64,000 nt of DNA from Lepas anatifera. Its lineage: Eukaryota; Arthropoda; Thecostraca; Lepadidae. The translations under genes and the position numbers were made by a program. How positions within the stretch are numbered: position 1 is the first letter of the stretch; each line of letters begins with the position of its first letter. Below the pieces are notes generated by a model, which worked only from the letters and a program-made list of their open reading frames with translations, did no database searches and was not told where the DNA came from. The DNA lies in the NCBI GenBank assembly GCA_034440635.1, contig JAOTON010000470.1, positions 62,001 through 126,000 on the forward strand, given 5' to 3'. Below are positions 36,901 to 45,900 of this stretch, one piece after another.

Positions 36901-39900
36901 CCACAATTCATGTTTTGCATCGCTTTCCGACGAAAAAACCTGCGTTACATCTGTGATCTCGGAAAAATAACGTTCATTGCTCATCAGCTCATTTTTTACT
37001 GGATTTTGGTCCCATGCAGAAGTCAGAAAACAGTCCATCTTGCCACATCGTTAGGAAAAATACCGGTGAACAAGAACATCAAATGTTCCCAAAACTGAGA
37101 TAGGTCCCAATTGGGGTGAAAACAATCCTTTCGACATAATCTAATATCACAATCGGGAATCCAAGCTTCTCATTCCGTGCGATGGGAATAATTATTTTCT
37201 CTTTGGTAAGACTCCGGGAGTCATTTCCGTCTCGGACAGTTCTTATCTTGAGATAAAACATTTTCTCCGTTGGCAAAATGCATAATTTTCTGACCTCTCT
37301 GCCCTTACCACATCTAAAAATTTCTGAAGAGATTTTCTTAAAAGTAACTTACATAACCTCACATCAGAATGATTGAGCATAGCAGAATTAAACGTTTTAA
37401 AATAAGATAGAAATCCTAGACTTGGCCTCAATTAGCACGTGCAGTTGAGTGGGAAATGTTGTGGAAAGTTGGCCAAAATTATTGACTTATAAACTTTCAA
37501 AGCCAGGTCTCCATTTTGAGACCGTCGGAGTCGTGCGGTCGCACCAGTTAGCCTGCACTATAGACCGAGTGGTAATGTTATAACGTCATACAATCGGGAT
37601 TATATGTCAAGGTCATCTCACATGAAGGACAAGGCCAAGATAAAAGGTCAAAATTCAAGGTCATGCAAACATCTTTGAGATAATTGATCCTAGTGTTTCG
37701 GTAGATTGAATTACTCAATATGAAGCACGCTTAACTACGACTTCGTAGTTAAGGCCACTCAATGTTAAACTCTTATTTCCGCCCGAAGGCTGCTATAGCA
37801 CCAGGTATATTGTAACTTATTGGGAATATGCGATATGGTTACATTATAGGTCAACGGTCTTAAATGTCCTTGGACTTGCAATTGCAAGGGATATTGTGAG
37901 TTTATTCACGATTTTTTAGTAACGCCATTTACCAATAGGTCCTCAGCATGACCTAGATTTGACCTTTACCACCTGATTTGACCTTGTAGACCTAGGTCAA
38001 TAAATACAAATTGATAATCATGTAGATCACCATGACTCCCATAACGGACTTTTTCTAACCCTCTTAGTTTCCGAGATCTCAGGGGGAATTTTTGGTCTCC
38101 CCAAGACCCCTCTCCACTGTGAGTGTTAAGTTCAGATGAAAGTTTATCCTCGACTTGTGCACTAACGCGATGCAATACCATAGCTCCCCGACGCAGTGGT
38201 GAATCCAGTGGGGAGAGGGGAAAAGGCTTTTGCCCCCCAACCTAACATCACTAATTTGTTTTATTAAAAGAAACAGTACGTCTTTCAGGTAGGTATTTGT
38301 GACCCCATCGTCCCCCTCCCAAGTCACCGGCTTAGATCCGCCACTGCTTCAGCGTACTCATCGACCATACGTCAGGAGGCAGACTGTTCCGGGGAGGATT
38401 TGCGATAGTTGTCGCACACAGTCAGAACATGATGGCCTATATATCGAGAAGTTTTAACAGATCCCCTGTTAGCACGCCAGTGCACGCCCTACTGGATGGT
38501 TCGAATGGTGCAGAATGAAGACACCGGGTGGTGGTGGTATTCCAGCGTGTTCGCTTCCAGTGTGGGTACAAGCGCTTTAGTACATACAGCAACTGATCCA
38601 CATATGAGGCTCTTACCAGAATGATTAGTAGTTCCATGTTACATTTATCATTTTGACTTTTTGCACAGACTGGAGCAGCGGCCGATTTTTAGGAGGAGTA
38701 TGGAGGTTTGTACCTTATGGAACGTCAATGGCGAAAACTCTCTATGTTTAAAATTATTTGAAAAATATCGCAAAACAAAGTAATTTTAGAGGGGTGACTC
38801 AGAGCATATAAAACGCAATGAAATTAACTGTTTTTTTATCGCAGATGTAGCTTGTATAACACTGACGTTTACTGATTTTGACGTTTGCTGACGTGATTGC
38901 ATCTGTTCTTAGACACCACTATCATTACTCCCATTGGGAAATATTTCCGGACTGCATTATTTTCCATCACAATTCATATATAACTCTGCCCAAGTCCTGT
39001 CGCCAACCTTAGTGAGTTGCGAGCTTTCTGCTCTGGGAGTTAAGGGTGCTCAGTCTGATCCCGGCCCTGAGGGCACATCCAATAAACATTTTGCCACTTT
39101 TCACGCCCGTGGAGTCGTGATGTTATGGTGTCCTGGTGGGTAGCATTTTGAAGCCGCATTTACTGTTTTTTTTAGTATTCTTTATGCAGAGTGCCATGGT
39201 CACTTTGTTTGTGGCGTTGGAAGTTTCAGATGATAGCCACGAATGAAATTAGTTTGCAGCAGAATATGTCAACCACGCCCCAAGCGTAAACTGTCCCGGC
39301 TTCAATCACTGCGTCGTCCCATCGCTAGGCTACGCCCAAAGTGCCCGAGGCCAAAGGTCACGGGTGCCATCTCGTCAGGCTCTGACGCGGCGTCTTGTGG
39401 GTGTGTGGCAAGGGGGGTTAGTTATGAGGCCTGGTCACGCTATAGAGTAATCTCGCCTCTACCGACAAGAGAATACCGCCTCCCTAAACCCGCAGGGGAC
39501 GTATACCCACAACGCGCCGAAATATCGCCACTCCTGGCGGCGCTACAGATGCAGCGGCCAACCAACGCGTGAGCGGAAACGCGCCGGCTCATTTTCTCTC
39601 CTCAGCCAAAAGCAAAAAAAGCAAAGCGGGGTTGGGAAAAGTTCCCAACCCCGGAAGCTGCTGCACGCGCCTGGCGCGCGTGGGCGAGGGAAGGTGGTCG
39701 GGGCGGCTCGCGGGCCGTGATTGCTGTCCGGACGGCGTGAAGGGTCGGTAATTGGGACCTCGACACGCTCTACGCAGCACGTGATGAACAGTCGTGACAT
39801 CTGCAGCCCTGTAAAACTGCGCAGTGTGCTTTTTAGAGATTATATCACATTCAAGTGTGCCGGGCCGACTGGGGAGAGAGACGCCAGTAGATCATATTGC

Positions 39901-42900
39901 AGGATTTATTGTGTCGGATGAAACGCCAACAAGTCAGCAACAAGATCAAATGGCATACTGCCAACGCTCTTCAAAAATACTTTATGGAAACTGTGATTCG
40001 TTTTTTCTCATTTATAAATGAAATGAAGATAGTGACAAAACATGACAAAGAAGTAACACCCAACCAACTATTGAACCCAGAGATGGCCAATACGCAGAGT
40101 TTAACTTATTAAACCATCCCCAGTGCTCACCAAGTACCGCTCCGCAGCGGCAATCGCGCATCCAATCGCTACGTGCTCAACCAGAAATGTCACCGGCGCA
40201 CCCGGTCAGAGATTGGTCGTCAGCTCGTCCTGCCCCGGCGCCCTCATGGGTACTCGCGACCTGCGGTGCACATCAGAGCCGGGCGGTCCGCTGCTTAAGT
40301 CCGCTACTCCGCAACTTGCAGACTCTTCAAACGGTAGCGGAGTAGCGGCACTGGCTTCTCTAACAAAACGTAGCAGAGTGGATGGTATAGCGGACTCCAA
40401 AAATCAAACCCTGAACGCTACCGACAACCTGTTCCGGAGACCGCCACTCAAACAACTCAGAAGGTGGAGATTGATATCAATGTGTTTCTCCATCCGAAAA
40501 AAAACAAGCCGAGATTTAATGAATGCTTTCTTCTGCGATTTTCCTTGTATATCGCTCAATTAAACTCCAATGTGCTGTGTGATATAGAGAAAAGTAGCCG
40601 TTTTCTTCAAAATGAATTCAAAAAGTACAATGAAAATCCATTTATGGAGCTGCACCTTAATAGTGTGTTAGAGGAAGCAGGGACAGCGGAGCAGCATAGT
40701 AACAGGTAGTGGTTTCACAATTTTGAAAACTAGCGCTAGTAGCGTTAGCGATTTCAGCTAAGGTAGCAGAAGTAGCGGTGGCGGTTTCAAACTTTGGTAA
40801 GGGCGCCCACCTCAAGTGCACAGGTCCTGAACAACGGAGTGGAAATCCCTCACAAACCAAATAAATCCGGAAATCGAGCGCTGGAATCGCGCCACTTACA
40901 CATGATCGCGTGCACTGGATAAAGAGAGCAGGTGGGTTTAACACTGACCTGTTTACTGAACACTCGCATAGAGCGATCAGTAATGCCGGAATATGCGGAC
41001 CAAGTTGCAGGACTTCCAGTCTCCGTCGTCCAGGGACGGTTCAAAGACGGGTCAAAGAAAGCGGTCCCCTCCCATAGGTCGTAGACGTGTCGCGGTTCTT
41101 ATCAGGCGCCCATACCGGGCACTTAACCCGCGCCCCACCGGGGTCCGGCGCCACCTTCGCCCCACCGGGGGGCCATCGATGGCCCCCCTCTAACTCCGAA
41201 AATATGGGCGTTAGCGCAAATCTGCAAAGTGCAATAGAAAGCTCGCGTGAATTCAGTAAGAAATTACTTCGCATGTTTTAGTGCTCAGGTCAATGGTTTG
41301 ACCTCCAGAGGTCAAATTAGGTCAAGATCGGCTATTTTCACTCAAATATGCAATGATTAAGCAAACTGGGCATAACTCTTATGTCATTAGAGCTATTGAG
41401 GCCTGGTAAAGTACATTTGATAGCAAATTGCCTGTACTTTTTCCGCTATGTGGAACGTAAAGACCTCCCGCCAGTGGTTTGACCGCCAGAGGTCACCTCG
41501 TGACCTAATATGACCTGAGGTCACGAAAGGTCAAAAAGTGACCTTGCCGTATATCAAATGAACGCCAGTGACAAGACAAACACGATGGTGTTTGTTTCAT
41601 CGCTCTAGCTCAATTAGGTCAAAAGTCATTGTCAAAATACTGTTTTTGACCTCCGGTGACCTTGGATGACCTTGGAAAAGTCAAAGGGCAAATATGACCC
41701 CTGGGATCCGTGAAAGAGTGTCCAAAAACGTTGTTCTGAGCAGTCTGAGTATTTGCAATCATTTTTGTGGCTTTTATATCATGAAATAGCTTTTCCCCAT
41801 GCTTTTCCAATGGGAGAGGTCGCCTCGTGACCTGACCTCAGGGCACGAAATCGAAAAATCCCGGATATACACCTTGTAGACCCTGGAGGGGTCATGAAGT
41901 GTAGGAAGTTTCAAATCGATCGACTTTGAAATGTAGCTCTTACAGAGCTCTAAAGTGAAGCGAGGTGACCTTGGTTGACCTCGTCTGGTGACCTGACCTT
42001 GGGTGACCCGGGGTAAAAAATTTCAGGGATGATGGGAAAATGATGCAGTGAGAGGTAGAGCCCTCAACCGCGGTGCTGCGCCTCGTCGTTTTTCTGCTAT
42101 CCCGGAAAAACTTAGGGGGGCCATCGATGGCCCCCCCGGTGGGGCGAGGGTTAAGGTGTCCCACATGGCCAGACGGCCGGTTGTCAGATGCCGAAACTGT
42201 GCAGCACATGCGCCAAGGGATTTCTTTTAGAGAGGGGGCCTAGAAAGAAGAGCCAAATTTGTCTGCATCCTTCCTATAACGGATATGTATATACTGCTGT
42301 GGGCCTCCCCATACGTTGATGGCCCTTATTGGTACTGTACCCTGAGCGGGATCCGAGTCACCTACCACTCTCCTGGGAACGGAAATCAACAATAAGGTAC
42401 CCCATTAACACGCGCATTGACGGGGGAGGGGCGGGTACCCGCCCTACTCGGGTTTTTTCGGAGATAGCGCTACGCGCCGCCGTACTTGGCATACCTTTTT
42501 CCCCATCATTTTTAAAACTTTTTATCAAAATTTTAAGGTTAGGTCATCTCAGGTCAGGTGACCTGACCTAAAAAAAGTTTAAGATAGCATAAGTCGGAAC
42601 AGGGTGAACTTATCCGATTGAAACTCATATCACACAATGGCCCCACCGAGTTCTCTAAAATATATTCCGGTATTTTTATATCGATGACCTAAGGTCAGGT
42701 ACGAGCCATGACCTCTCCATTGGAAATTCATGGGAAAAATGGTTTTAACTGTATAACTCAGTAATGAACAGAGATAGAACGTTTATTTTAACTGCATTAG
42801 ACTCGCCTCGTCTTTGCACTTCTAATGGTATGCATTGTATATAATTTGACCTTGACCTGACTTCAGGTCAGATCAAATCCTTAATTTGACCTAGCAAGGT

Positions 42901-45900
42901 CATATTTGACCTCAGGTCAGTTTAAATCCTTGATTTGACCTAGCAAGGTCATATATCATTCGATTCGGCTTGCTGCGAGGATTCATACAGTTTAAATCGT
43001 TTTGCTCTATCGTTACTTGTTCAGATGTAATGACCGAAAAACTTCATTTACATATTTTCCCTATGACGGCATGTTTTGACCTCTAGTGACCTTAAATGTG
43101 ACCTGACAAAAAATGATTCGAATGATTTTGATGGAAAAGTGAATGGACTTTCCAACGCCGTTTACCGCTTTTCGCTACCTAGCGCAGTTCTTGAGATCTT
43201 AGGGGGGCGGGTACCCGCTCCCCCGTCAAAGCAAGGGTGGCTCAGACCCCCGTCAATGCGCGTGTTAATGAATGAGCAAGAATGCATTCAAGCCCCATGA
43301 AAATCTGGGGCATAACAAGGCTGGGGCCGTTCCAGTTCGTTGAACCTGCAAATTCGAAGGCTTTGATCGGAAGTGCCTGTTTAACGCCCCAACACTCGAT
43401 TCGTGTTAGAAATAGCCTACCGGGAACGTTTCACCTAAGAGACTGAAATGGATCTGCACTGGTAGTGACAGAACTTGGCGCAACTCTGGTCTAACTGGTC
43501 GCCATTTTGAGCTTTTCCAACCAGCCAAAATTATCAGAGAAAAATATAATTTCAGTGTTCACGTTGGTTTCCAAAAAAGGAAACCCAGCGTCGAACTTGC
43601 ACTACTGATGGTGTGCCGTGCCTGCTTGCAGCCCCATCCCTCGAAACGGAGCGCTGAGGTGGGAGATCACCACCACGGGCTGCGCCGGCACGGAGACAGA
43701 AGTGCGCTACCTGGAGCACGTGCAGGCGGTCGTCACCACCAACAGCACGCGCAGAGGCGACGTCGAACTCTTCCTCACCTCACCGATGGGCACCAGGTGA
43801 ACCGCTGCGGAGGACGACGAGTGTCCGATTTCATACCGCCAAAGAAAATAATACTGTATAATATGATAAAAATGGTATCAAAATATGTGATACAAAATAA
43901 TCAAATTTCCCATCTCATATCAGATGCAAGCATTCAGGATAGATAGGAGTTATCACATTATTGTCATGTTTTTCGCTGTAGCTCATATGCATACAATCTA
44001 TCAGGTTCCCTAGTTTTGTTCAGCTCGGAGCCTATTTTTTGAATGAATATACTCACTACATTTCATTTCTAGGGATTCGATTATTTATTTTTATCAACAG
44101 TTATACTTTTTTAACCCTTCATTCATATGTTGAGGGTTGGTGGTCTACTCTTCTCCACGATGTTTGTTAAAACCATTAAAGCTAGATATGAGTGTTATTC
44201 CATGACCGTCAGTTTCCGTATTTGTTATTGCATCTGCTTTATCCCATTCTTTCTGCTGAACAAAGAATACAATTCTAGGATATTCGCAGTTAAAACGTAT
44301 CCAGCCGCACGGAAGCATTACTCACTTCAACAAATCTGATTGCGCTGTATTACTGAGCTGTTTGACAGACCTGTCAAGGACCGCACTCACCAGGTGACGG
44401 CATCTCCCCTCCACCGGCAGGTCGATGATTCTGAGCAGGAGGCCGAATGACCGTGACGACCGGGACGGCTTCACCAAGTGGCCCTTCATGACCACACACA
44501 CCTGGGCCGAACACCCTGCTGGCACCTGGGTCTTAGAGGTGAAAACATCCGGCTTGCAAGCGTTGGCTCAGTGCCAACTCTAGATATTTACACGGGACAC
44601 AATTTTAGCGTCTGTCCCACTTCATCTCACCTAACCCGCGCCGGTACGGGGAGGGCGCGTACCCCCCCCCCACCATCAAGTGTTCTCCCACAGAGCAGAC
44701 GGCTGCACGGTTGTTTTTACTGACTTTTTCACTGATATTCCATAAAGATGCCACAATATGATATATTCCATACATCATACCACCGTACTTAATCTGCATG
44801 CTACCCGGCATTTTTCACAGCTCGTGGAAAAAATTTAGGCCGAGGTCATCTCAGATCATTCCACCCGTTCGGGTGAAGTGACCCAACCTAAACAAACAAT
44901 GTTACAAGATGCAGCAGGAAGGGCAGACCTGATCTATAAATCTGAGACTGACATCACCTGATGAGCATAATGAGTACAATAACTTGTAATAAGATTTTAT
45001 ATCGATGAGTGGGCCATCAGGTCAGGATATCAGGTCAGGGCCGTGACCTTTACATTGGAAGTACATGGAGAAATCAGGTTGAGTTGGATAGGTATGCCAA
45101 CAGTTGCGATAGGGAAGCTATTTAAGGTCACTATTTAGCTTGCCTTTGGATGATATTCGGATGATGTGCATCACGACCTATGGTGATCTTGACCTGACCA
45201 CAGCTAAAGTTGAGGATCTGACCTGGTAAAATCAAATGATATATCATTTAATCAAACTTGTCAAGAGGACTGTAATGACGCTTGAATATTTCATTAAATT
45301 CTGCTCTACTATCTGTAGCGAGACACAACTTGAGTTTCCACTATATCTTTATAATAACATTCTTGAACCCCAGCGACCTCAAAAATGACCGGACAAAATA
45401 TTGTATATGCTATAAAAAAAATTTTGATCGAGATCAAGGCGGGATAACTAACGCCTCTTCCTTTTCTTCGCTACCTAGCGTTGTTTCTGAGATCTTAGGG
45501 GAAACCTGCCCCCATACCGGCGAGGGTGGCACGGACCCCGTACCGGCGAGTGCTAGGTCTGACCCTACCCAGTTCGTCCCCGAAACGATTTCCAAGAATT
45601 GATCTGGTCTCTTCCATTTTTACATAATAGTTTTCGAGGTAAAATTGTCCCGCTCATTCCAATCCGGGTAAAACTCGTTGAGAACATATTATTATCATGT
45701 CCCATTTCATCCCGTTCCATGATTTCTCCATCCGGCTGCTGGTCCCACCCAGACCTATAGTGCCCCTGCATCGCTTCAGAACTTCCTTTTCCGGCCGATG
45801 TTATGTTCTGATTCTGCTGAATTGTGAACCACTAATTGAAACTAATTCGGTTTCCATGCTCCGTTAAAATGCATATTTCCAATCGTATCCCATAAGAATA

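Noticed and set aside
40464..40709. 81-codon frame as an identifiable transposase
   Set aside because: No DDE, RVE or hAT dimerisation motif can be pointed to; only weak terminal repeats suggest a transposon.
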